DNA of 45,564 nt from Stenotrophomonas sp. UBA2302 (GTDB taxonomy: Bacteria; Pseudomonadota; Gammaproteobacteria; Xanthomonadales; Xanthomonadaceae), in the NCBI GenBank assembly GCA_002345545.1, contig DDVW01000055.1, positions 1-45,564 on the forward strand. Direction: 5' to 3'. Shown here piece after piece: positions 34,501 to 40,637 of this stretch. The notes below the pieces were generated by a model. That model was not told the origin of the DNA. It searched no databases and was given only the letters and a program-made list of their open reading frames with translations. Position 1 is the first letter of the stretch, and each line of letters begins with the position of its first letter. The position numbers and the translations under genes were made by a program.

Positions 34501-37145
34501 TGGGCGGTGTCGCTGAACACCCGGTCATTGACAGTGGCGCCATTGCCGGCCGCGGCACTGAGCATGGCGTTGGGCGAGGAAAGCTCGGCGGTGTTCTCGA
34601 TGAAACCGGAGCCAGACTGCAGCAGCGGGCGCGTGATCTCGTAAACCACCTCAATCGTGGTGCCCGGCGCCACGTCGGCGAACGTGCAGAGCAATTGGTT
34701 GCTGTAGTTGTTGCTGCTGCTCCGGTTCAGGCTGGCCGGGCAGGAAGCGGCCGCTGCGCCGGTGACGCTGATGCGCGTGGCGACCGGATTGGCCTTCTGG
34801 TAATTCGGTGCCTGGCCCGTGAGATTGGCCAGGTGCTGGAACGTATCCCTCAGCTCCAGAGTGGGAATCGTCATCTGCCCCGCGTTGTCCACGGCGGAGG
34901 GCGTGGTGATGACCATCTTCCACTGCACCTTGTCGGCTTCGGCCACCAGCAGGGGTGCGGTGCCGTCCTGGTTTCGCGCGAGCTGGAAGGCACCCATGAC
35001 GCCCGCCGCGTTGGATACCGCCACTTCCTTGCGGAACGCGACCTGGGCATTGCCGGTCTGCACGGAAGTGACCGTGCCGTTGGCAACGTCGCAGTCGCCA
35101 CGGCCGGCGTTGCTGTTGCTGTCGGTATCGAGCTTGTCCGTGCCGTCCGGGTCGGCCGGCGTCGGGCCGGTCACGCCCGGCGCAGTGCTCCACAGGCTCT
35201 GCGCCGTGCTGCCGGTACAGGCCTGATTCTGGAGGGACGTCGAAGCCCCGCCCAGGTCGGCGGCATTGCTGGTAACCCGGTGCTGGAACTGCAGGTTCAA
35301 CCCGTTGTTCGTGCCGGTGCTGACCGCAATCGAACCGCTGCCGGTGGTCTGGCACTCCACGCGCGTGCTCTGGAGCGGATTGCCTGGCCGCGGCGCACCG
35401 GGCGTCACCGTGCAACTCCAGCCCGCCGTCACATTGTCGATGCCATCGGTGCCGAAGGCAGGGTCGATTTCGCGTGGGTCCAGCCAATCCACCACCCGAA
35501 CCGGATTGGCGGGGGTGTACTGCGCCACTGCCGGCCCGGCGTTGTACACGGTCATGCTGCTGGTACGGGTGTCGCCAAGCTGCACCAGCGCCGGGTACTT
35601 GATCTTCCACATCTGCAGGTCGGCCGCCTCGGGGGCGAGCCACCAGCGCAGGGTGGTGCCATTGTTGGTCGGCGCGAAATCGCGCAGGGCGGCGGGCGGC
35701 TCCACCACCATCGGCAGGTAGCCGTTCGTGAGCACGGCCGGATTGGGCAGCGTGACCCCGATCGGGATGTCGGGCCAGTTGCCCTGGACCTGCGCCGGCA
35801 GGGTGCAGGTGAGCAGGGTGCCTGTGTAAACACCACTCTGGGCGCTGCTGTGCTGCCCGTTGCTGTAACCGCTGCCGGAGTTGCCGGCATCCAGCGTCAG
35901 GCTGCCACCCGGCGCCGGCGTGACGGTGCAGTAGCCCGGGTACGAATCCAGGGTCCAGTCCGCGGGCAGCACGGTCTTCACCACCGTGCCGGCCGGCGCG
36001 TCCAGCGGACCATTGTTGCTGGTGCGCAGGTTGAAGGTGCGGCTGCTGTTGCCGCCCATCGGCGAGGCGTTGGTGCCCAGGGCGCTGTCCGCGCTGGCGC
36101 GGATGGTCAGGTCGCTGGCCGCATCGACGTCGTAGGGCAGCGAGACCGTGTTGTTGGCCGAGTTGGAATCCACGTACTCGCCAGCCGCACCGATGCTGGC
36201 GTTGTTGAAGAAATTGCCGCTACTGCGGCTGGTGCCGTGGATCTGGATCGTGGTGCTGTTGATCTGCGCGAGCGTCAACGGCCCGGTGAAGGTACAGGTC
36301 AGCGTGCGCGTGCTGTTGGCATTTGCCACCGTGTTGCAACTGCGCTGGCCGCCCGGGACCGTGGTGTTGAACACCACGTCGCTGCCCGTCGTGTTGATGA
36401 GGAAACCCTGGGTGGCATTGCCCGGCAGGGTATCGGTCACGACGATGCTGGCACCGGCAGGCAGGTCCATCCCGTCCAGCACGGCGATGCGCGGCGTCAG
36501 GTCGAAGCGCATCTGCTCGCCACTCAGCGGGTTGCCCGCCGCCGGCACCGCCAGCACCTTGCCCACGGTGAGGTCGCCGCTGTTGAAGACGAAACTCGAC
36601 TGCGACGCAGGGGTGGCCTCGTTGGCAGCGTTGCCGCGACCCCATGCGGTGATGTTGAAGCCGCCGGTCTGCGCACCGGCCACCTTGAAGGTGAGCACGC
36701 CGCTGTTTCCGCTGACGTTGCAGTCCAGGTACGGCGCGTTGTGGACGCAACCGGCCTGCGGCAGCGGGAAATCCAGCATTGCCGGAGCCGGCCCGACCAG
36801 GATGCGCACCACGTCGTCGCCCGCGCCGGGCACCCGCACCCAGTCAACCTGCACATCGGCTTCCATGCCCATGCCGATGCTGGTCGGAAGCGTTACCTGC
36901 CCCGCCTCGATGGCGGCCTGCGCGGCAGGTGCCGCCAGCGCAACGGCGACCAGCAGGCCACAACGCCTTGCTGCCTTGGCGATGAATCCGTGTTTGCGCA
37001 CACATTGCGCACGATCAACCTGGACAAAAGTCTGCTGCACGGCATTTTTTCCTGTGTTGCTGCTGCGCGGCGTGCCGCCGTTCGGCAAATCGTGGTTCCC
37101 GGTGGTACTGCCACTGAGGTCGCGCTCAAGCGCACCCCTGTCCAT
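28551..37145 (-). CDS. Giant DUF11/SdrD_B repeat surface protein (first gene of operon)
   Basis: 2864 residues from ATG 37145 (GAGGA 5 nt upstream). The N-terminus is long: about 55 residues before a typical signal core (GLLVAVALAAPAAQA). A GTG start at CVRKHGF would give an ordinary signal peptide but lacks a ribosome site. Residues about 100-1450 are DUF11-like beta domains with paired Cys (for example GCVHNAPYLDCN, WSCTVTPGAPRP). About 1469-2210 hold six SdrD_B modules (GRVFVDLNNNGDQDG, GYVFVDLNANDVRD, GTVFLDYDNDGQQNG, GRVWLDNNDNGVVD, GRVWLDRNNDGVID, GQVWYDDNDNGKVD), each with a Ca2+-type Asp/Asn loop. Three DUF11 domains follow at about 2224, 2382 and 2542, then a last SdrD_B-like module at 2692 (GKVFVDCNNNHVQDHEELG) and a Pro-rich tail. 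No LPxTG, autotransporter barrel or type I secretion signal is seen. Likely a cell-surface adhesin or fibre. Confidence 0.88.
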   Translation of the reverse strand: MDRGALERDLSGSTTGNHDLPNGGTPRSSNTGKNAVQQTFVQVDRAQCVRKHGFIAKAARRCGLLVAVALAAPAAQAAIEAGQVTLPTSIGMGMEADVQVDWVRVPGAGDDVVRILVGPAPAMLDFPLPQAGCVHNAPYLDCNVSGNSGVLTFKVAGAQTGGFNITAWGRGNAANEATPASQSSFVFNSGDLTVGKVLAVPAAGNPLSGEQMRFDLTPRIAVLDGMDLPAGASIVVTDTLPGNATQGFLINTTGSDVVFNTTVPGGQRSCNTVANANSTRTLTCTFTGPLTLAQINSTTIQIHGTSRSSGNFFNNASIGAAGEYVDSNSANNTVSLPYDVDAASDLTIRASADSALGTNASPMGGNSSRTFNLRTSNNGPLDAPAGTVVKTVLPADWTLDSYPGYCTVTPAPGGSLTLDAGNSGSGYSNGQHSSAQSGVYTGTLLTCTLPAQVQGNWPDIPIGVTLPNPAVLTNGYLPMVVEPPAALRDFAPTNNGTTLRWWLAPEAADLQMWKIKYPALVQLGDTRTSSMTVYNAGPAVAQYTPANPVRVVDWLDPREIDPAFGTDGIDNVTAGWSCTVTPGAPRPGNPLQSTRVECQTTGSGSIAVSTGTNNGLNLQFQHRVTSNAADLGGASTSLQNQACTGSTAQSLWSTAPGVTGPTPADPDGTDKLDTDSNSNAGRGDCDVANGTVTSVQTGNAQVAFRKEVAVSNAAGVMGAFQLARNQDGTAPLLVAEADKVQWKMVITTPSAVDNAGQMTIPTLELRDTFQHLANLTGQAPNYQKANPVATRISVTGAAAASCPASLNRSSSNNYSNQLLCTFADVAPGTTIEVVYEITRPLLQSGSGFIENTAELSSPNAMLSAAAGNGATVNDRVFSDTAHARVTPRADVAMTTKTITTDPSNGPSSNGRPLARVGEIVTFTLSARNNGIDTIEDSNFLITDSFPLNDTALTPGYEVISATPANPLQMSCSMTQDATNTVVECRNLQPIPRWQTQSIEVKARIVRPTAAAYPPGGSYMYENVVNTATVSLLNMCEFRSEGNSGFGGDVNDSTGCGDGALGTNGAGALGNNQRSVAFDVALPSFDLQQAKLRLQGNAGDPPVLAGQTLKYRFGVFNRGPSRSQEVEIVDVLTMPAGFDMALVGGVQDVNLVNMSPGSMLASRFNATVTCAFDGPPTASSQPGVDYKLMRCKLHGTPEQNYLDGGESVSFVLEFQPTPPAGQSWGDFSSALSFANTAYVCGDETNSYESDGKCIHTRPGFPNLSPADLADAANNRAGVSNTLLPVTDLEVVSKTAQVNPADVGQAVPWTIVLRNNGASAATAMRVVDTLPAGFEWIPGNGGTAPWPHVGSPNGGASLDAVGGNLAVLAGPPAPDAADVCYVSNGVASVTTATPVQQVTCHVNGNFPANSGYTLTLHARPKPGVYAGPWLTNVNNHVEVEPGQDDLGNPLSGDNVPTNNDEDGPVQVRNASIGGRVFVDLNNNGDQDGTGVGQDVGLQNVTVRLTGIDINGETVSLVTVTDANGDYRFDGLAPSDAQGYTVTQDQSTVAGGYNNGIPQANDETRPNRNVDSTGVADKGSASIAAGGGVISGIMLGSGAEGVQFDFPEITLHTLSGYVFVDLNANDVRDVGETPITGARLELLELVGGNYVPVTGAAGEAVTDANGFYKFVGLDANKTYAVRETLPAGYVNRPSAVAPGTCGAPGCIAGDAETGVGGDADSTDRISGIKLSGNGENYNFGEQLGAEISGTVFLDYDNDGQQNGSDTGIGGQTMQLIDSVTNTVFRTTTTAPDGSWSFTDLPPGTYHVHQPAQPADTVNGITTEGTLGGTPTPVATTPSQISGITIKAGEKSETNLFAEIPLKSSIAGRVWLDNNDNGVVDAGEQGIGGVTVELNGVDINNNPVTRTTTTGADGRYVFTGLAPGTYTVTEPTQPPHTLNGQTVAGTINGAAMPGATVTGKAVTPSEIGNIVLGADEHSLENNFGEIAMNGSIAGRVWLDRNNDGVIDGDESGIAGVTVRLTGTDSLGTVVDVEIQTDAQGNYLFDGLAPGTYTVTEPTQPGGTLNGKTVPGSLGGSATSPTTVPSAISGIVLGPNENSVANNFGEIPLASISGQVWYDDNDNGKVDAGETGIPGQEVVLEGTDDLGNPVRVTTTTDGDGKYEFPNLRPGRYKVIQPNQPAQTENGQTVPGSTGGTGTPKSEPVSVIDELVLESGTNSKDNNFGELNNDLPDLRVSKSLTPDTLFTGAKATYSIVVRNAGLSETRGEYEVVDRLPAGVSLADVPTGEGWTCTGAVDEVRFSCRSSAVLAAGQTSVALISVPVKVAADATAETVNNAVLVSGGGEPGSRGPTPEENKALEDGDVGILPVCEADVVHNACRLPSELVKAWPDLVVSKAADTEVFTVGQQANYEIRVRNIGERATDAEYVVTDHLPVGLVLASVPTGDGWTCTGAIGESRFLCASSRELAVDTIHPGTIKVPVDVLPEALEQGTVNNAVVVAGGGEDPERKPTDEEWKQFEETPGELELCDPQISQNLCRVPNEVQASLEDTQLVISKRGDRSTAEIGDMVQYSIEVRHVSGSPLRTVNIVDTLPRGFTYIDGTARVGGRTLEDPLGRPGPRLGFDLGAIDVGQQLVLTYRVRVGVGAQQGDGVNRAQAHGCSIAGGCIDPDSLVPLPGSIPSNRAEYRVRVTGGVFTEEACVLGKVFVDCNNNHVQDHEELGIPGVRLYFSNGTWMISDSEGKYSYCGLPPQSHTLKVDPSTLPAGARLTTSSNRNLGDADSLFLDLKNGELHRADFVEGSCSNPLLEQVKARRTQGEVRAPETEIGQSQLRFDSKPVRAPQQATDSANQRPIVHPRPNPPPAGAAQEVQP
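30440..32760 (-). repeat. Tandem SdrD_B-encoding DNA repeats inside the giant gene
   Basis: Six successive units of about 360-430 bp, each coding for one SdrD_B module. Nearby units share long near-identical stretches; for example the segment reading GTGCCCGGCGCCA recurs near 31010 and 31388, about 380 bp apart. The similarity could allow unit gain or loss by recombination. Confidence 0.75.
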
Positions 37146-37518
37146 GGCGTCCTCATTGGCAATGCACTGCTCTGGCTGGCTACTCACCGGGCGACCCCTG
37201 CAAAACGCTCTCGGCCGGACCGCCGGGTACCCCGGCCATCCAGACGCTGTCGTGTTGGTTTGGAGGTGGCCTGCCCCAAAACAGACCACCAGTTCAGCAC
37301 CGTGAGGTGCTTGTGACGGGGATTCTTACGTTCAGCATCGCCGTATGCAGTCCCTTTCCCTGACATAAAATCTCACTTACTCACACTGCGGCCTGGTCAA
37401 AATTTCCAGGAAATTAACATCTGTTTGATTTTCTTATGATTTTCGTGAACAGGCTGATGAAATCTAACGGACATCACATCAAAAACGTGAAGCCGATCGG
37501 CGGAAATATTCCTGTGAT
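37146..37518 (-). promoter_or_regulatory. Control region of the giant-protein operon
   Basis: 373 bp between the regulator stop and the giant-gene start. The part from about 37310 to 37515 is clearly more AT-rich than the rest of the window. It has a perfect palindrome AATTTCC-A-GGAAATT (37401-37415) and a direct repeat of GATTTTC at 37427 and 37438, 11 bp apart. That is the one-turn spacing used by OmpR/PhoB-type winged-helix proteins. A TTGACC hexamer adjoins the palindrome on the minus strand, but no well-placed -10 was found. The rest, up to 37145, would be a long leader and holds no other gene. Confidence 0.6.
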
Positions 37519-38250
37519 TCAGAGCGTCAAGCGGTAGCCGGCACCACGGATTGCGCGCAACGGCAGCGCATGTTGCGTCGCCGTGCGGACCCGGTTGCGC
37601 AGGCGGTGGACCAGCACTTCGATCCGATGCGGGTCGAAATTCCACGGCTGGTCGGTCAAACCGGCGATCAGTTGCGCACGCCCAACCGTCTGCCCGGTCG
37701 CGGCAAACAGGATGGAAAGAAAGGTGCGCTCGGCTTCGGTCAAAGCCAATACCTGTCCGCTCGGTGTATGCAGCAGATCCCAGCCGTCGGTCTGCAACTG
37801 CCATTCGGCGACCGGTTCGGCCGGCGCCCTTTGGATAACCTGTGCCGGCTCCCCCGGCAAGCGGCGGCGCAGGCTGAACAGGCGCGCGGCCAGCACCTCC
37901 GGCTCGGGCGGGAAGGGAAGACAGGAGTCGGCACCGGCCCACAATCCCTCGGCCAGCGCCTGTGGTGTGGCCGGGTTCGCCAGCAATACGATCCCCAGGT
38001 CGTCGCGCCGCTGCAGGTGCGCCACGGTCTCGGCCAACGTCCCGGCGAGCAGGGCGGTATCGATCAGCACGATGTCACACGGACCGATGGCCAATTCACG
38101 GTACAGGTCGGTGATGCTGCCCACCGCCTGCACCTGCGCGCCGTATGACACCAGCGGCCGGGCGATCTCGATGTCGCCGACGATCCATATCCGCAGCGCT
38201 GCAAGTGGCTGGTCGATCTCGCTCCATGCCGCCTGTTGTTGGGGATCCAT
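37519..38250 (-). CDS. OmpR-type winged-helix regulator with degenerate receiver domain
   Basis: 243 residues from ATG 38250, chosen because AGGAG is 9 nt upstream; an ATG at 38256 would leave only 3 nt. The N-terminal domain has the receiver fold (LRIWIVGDIEIARPLVSYGAQV, CDIVLIDTALLAGT, LGIVLLANPATPQAL, GLWAGADSCLPFPPEPEVL). The acidic pair is reduced to one Asp, the Thr/Ser is Ala, and the conserved Lys of the K-P motif is absent. The Asp of VLID remains. The C-terminal domain is a normal DNA-binding winged helix: VLALTEAERTFLSILFAATG, FDPHRIEVLVHRLRNRV, LPLRAIRGAGYRLTL. No kinase gene is adjacent. It lies directly upstream of the giant-protein operon in the same direction and is the obvious candidate for its regulator; phosphorylation is doubtful. 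Confidence 0.87.
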   Translation of the reverse strand: MDPQQQAAWSEIDQPLAALRIWIVGDIEIARPLVSYGAQVQAVGSITDLYRELAIGPCDIVLIDTALLAGTLAETVAHLQRRDDLGIVLLANPATPQALAEGLWAGADSCLPFPPEPEVLAARLFSLRRRLPGEPAQVIQRAPAEPVAEWQLQTDGWDLLHTPSGQVLALTEAERTFLSILFAATGQTVGRAQLIAGLTDQPWNFDPHRIEVLVHRLRNRVRTATQHALPLRAIRGAGYRLTL

Positions 38251-38362
38251 GATCATCCACTCCTGAAGCCGGCAAGGGGGGTGCCTGCGCATTTACAGGA
38301 TTCTAACGAACCCGGCCCGGCCTATTCACATTCTTTGGTCTGGTAGACGGCGGGCCTGCACG

Positions 38363-38389
38363 AAAAAGGGGAGCGTCGCCGCTCCCCTT
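38363..38389 (-). terminator. Intrinsic terminator of the S46 peptidase gene
   Basis: On the minus strand AAGGGGAGCG-GCGA-CGCTCCCCTT runs into TTTTT within the last arm and tail, 9 nt past the stop codon. This is a classical Rho-independent terminator. Confidence 0.9.
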
Positions 38390-38397
38390 CTCTCTGT

Positions 38398-40542
38398 TCA
38401 CTCGGCCGGTACGCCCATTTCCTTGAGCAGTTCCGGTGCCGGGTAGACCTTGGCCAGCAGCCAGCGCAGGTAGCGCATGTCCACGTGCACGGCGCGCTTG
38501 TAGCGAGGGTCGAACCACCAGCTGGCGCTGACCGATTCCCAGTTGGAATCGAAGTTCAGGCCGATCAGCTCGCCGCGGGCGTTGAGCACCGGAGAGCCGG
38601 AATTGCCGCCGGTGGTGTCCAGGTTGGTGAGGAAATTGACCGTCTGCGTCTTCAGCACCGGATCGGCGGTGTTGCCGAAGTCACCCTTGGCAATGGCCGC
38701 CAGCAGCGGCTTGGGCGCATCGAACGGCACCGTGCCGGTGTTCTTCTCGACGATGCCGGCCACCGTGGTCACCGGCACGTAGCTGACCGCATCGCGCGGG
38801 TGCAGCGCCTCGACCTTGCCGTAGCTGATGCGCAGGGTGCCGTTGGCATCCGGGTAGACCGCCCGGCCCTGCTTTGCCCGCCAGTCGAACAGCGCCTGCA
38901 TGTAGGACGGGCGCAGGCGCAGTTGTTCGCCGGCGCGCGCCTTGCTTTCCCCTTCGGCAGCGAGCTGCGCCTGCACCAGCGCCGCGGCGGCGGTCATCAG
39001 CGGATCGGCGGCGATGGCCGCGCCCGTGCGTGCCGCCTCGAAGCGCGCCAGCCGCTGCGCCTCCTCGCCCAGCTGCGTCCCCGCGTACAGCGCATCCAGC
39101 GCCTTGGCCAGCTGCGCCGGGGTACGGCCGAACACGGTGTCGTAACGCGCGTCACGCTGGCCGTCCGGCAACTGCTGGTAACGGGTCAGCAGCGCGGTGA
39201 GGATGGCCTTCTCCACCACCGGGTCGTAGCGGCGCTGCACCTGCCTGAGCACGCCTTCGATCAGTGCCTGGTCGCGCTGCTGGTAGCCGCTCTCGCGCTC
39301 GGCATCGGGCTTGGCCGACTCGATGCGCAGCCGTTCCAGCAACAGCGCCGAGCGCAGCAGCTGGGTCTGGCTGGACAGCAGCCCGACCAGCAGTTCGCGC
39401 TCGCCCACCGCACGCTCGGCGTCCAGCGAGGCGAACAGCGCGTCGATGTCGGCGCTGTACTTGCGGTCGGTGGCCGCCAGCATCGCCTGCTCGTCGGCAG
39501 CGCGCCGCGCCTTGGCATCGCTGCGCAGCAGGCCCTCCAGCTCGCCGGCGGCGCGCTTGCGGTTGTTCTTCAGCGACTGCAGCTGCGAGGCGTAGCGGGT
39601 GCGCGCCTCGGCATTGTCCTTGCCGGCCGCCTCGACGGTATCGATCAGCTGCTGAAACACCTCCACCCGGCGTGGCAGCACGTCATCGATCTGGTTGGCG
39701 AACTCGGCGGCGGTGCGCAGCCGGTAGGTGATGCCGGGGTAGCCGGCCAGCATCGCGTAGTCGCCTTCCTTCGGGCCGTCCAGCGCCATCTTCAGGTGCG
39801 CCGGCGCCTGGTAGGGCACGTTGTCCTTGTGGTACGGCGCCGGCTTGCCGTCCTTGCCGACATAGGCGCGCAGCAGGGTGAAGTCGCCGGTGTGGCGCGG
39901 CCACATGAAGTTGTCGATCTCGTCGCCGTAGTTGCCGATCGCGCGCGGCGGCGCGTAGACCAGACGGATGTCGGTCAGCTCCAGCTGGCGGATGCGGTAG
40001 AAGTCGCTGCCGTAGTACATGTTGGCCACCGAGCAGCGCACGCCGCCCTCGGCCTCGCAGTCGGCGACGATGCGCTTGCGCGCGTTCTCCACCGCGTCGA
40101 AGTAGCCACGACCGGTCTTGCCGCGCGCGTCCTTGAGCACCTCGTCGGTGACCTTGTCGAAGCCCACCGTCACCAGCACCCGGTAATCCGGGTTGGCCGC
40201 GCGCTCATCGCTGCGGTCCCTGGCGATGAAGCCGTCGTTGATGGTGTCAAGCTCCTTGCTGGCGTTGTACTGGATCACGCCATAGGCGACGTGGTGGTTG
40301 GTCAGCAGCAGGCCGTCACCGGACACGAACGCACCGGTGCCACCGCCCACCCGCACCACCGCGCTCAGCGGCGGCGCGGTGACATCGGCCAGTTGCCGCG
40401 GATCGCCCTTGAAACCGGCGTCCTTCAAGGTCCTGGCCAGTTCCGGCAGTTGCGTGGGCATCCACATACCCTCGTTGGCCTGGGCGGCGGCAGCCAGGCC
40501 CATGCCCAGCGCCAAGGCGGCGGCAAGCGGTTTGCGCATCAT
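38398..40542 (-). CDS. S46 family serine dipeptidyl-peptidase (DPP7/DPP11 type)
   Basis: 714 residues from ATG 40542, with GGAG 6 nt upstream; signal peptide KPLAAALALGMGLAAAAQANEG. The chymotrypsin-fold triad is split by a helical domain as in S46: His in GLLLTNHHVAYGVIQYN (about 83/84), Asp in DEIDNFMWPRHTGDFTLLR (about 210-225), and Ser in TTGGNSGSPVLN (about 649). The helical part covers about 300-560. It removes dipeptides from peptide N-termini in the periplasm. Downstream of the Ser, NFDSNWE has Ser at the site where DPP7 enzymes have Gly and DPP11 enzymes have Arg, so the P1 preference is not obvious. It is a single-gene unit with its own terminator and is divergent from the lipoprotein gene. 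Confidence 0.95.
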   Translation of the reverse strand: MMRKPLAAALALGMGLAAAAQANEGMWMPTQLPELARTLKDAGFKGDPRQLADVTAPPLSAVVRVGGGTGAFVSGDGLLLTNHHVAYGVIQYNASKELDTINDGFIARDRSDERAANPDYRVLVTVGFDKVTDEVLKDARGKTGRGYFDAVENARKRIVADCEAEGGVRCSVANMYYGSDFYRIRQLELTDIRLVYAPPRAIGNYGDEIDNFMWPRHTGDFTLLRAYVGKDGKPAPYHKDNVPYQAPAHLKMALDGPKEGDYAMLAGYPGITYRLRTAAEFANQIDDVLPRRVEVFQQLIDTVEAAGKDNAEARTRYASQLQSLKNNRKRAAGELEGLLRSDAKARRAADEQAMLAATDRKYSADIDALFASLDAERAVGERELLVGLLSSQTQLLRSALLLERLRIESAKPDAERESGYQQRDQALIEGVLRQVQRRYDPVVEKAILTALLTRYQQLPDGQRDARYDTVFGRTPAQLAKALDALYAGTQLGEEAQRLARFEAARTGAAIAADPLMTAAAALVQAQLAAEGESKARAGEQLRLRPSYMQALFDWRAKQGRAVYPDANGTLRISYGKVEALHPRDAVSYVPVTTVAGIVEKNTGTVPFDAPKPLLAAIAKGDFGNTADPVLKTQTVNFLTNLDTTGGNSGSPVLNARGELIGLNFDSNWESVSASWWFDPRYKRAVHVDMRYLRWLLAKVYPAPELLKEMGVPAE

Positions 40543-40637
40543 CGAAAACTCCAGCAGATCCAGAACAGGTGCCGACAGTAGCCGCGCCCCGGTGGCCCGG
40601 CAACCGCCAACGGTCACGATGCCGCTATCCTGCCCGC

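Noticed and set aside
30440..37145. Possibility that the giant gene is an assembly chimera or broken gene
   Set aside because: One uninterrupted frame of 2864 codons, consistent domain order, good start and coupled downstream gene argue for an intact gene.
33885..37316. Open frame of 1143 codons on the plus strand opposite the giant gene
   Set aside because: Low-complexity Arg/Gly/Val product without recognisable domains; the minus strand has clear DUF11 content.
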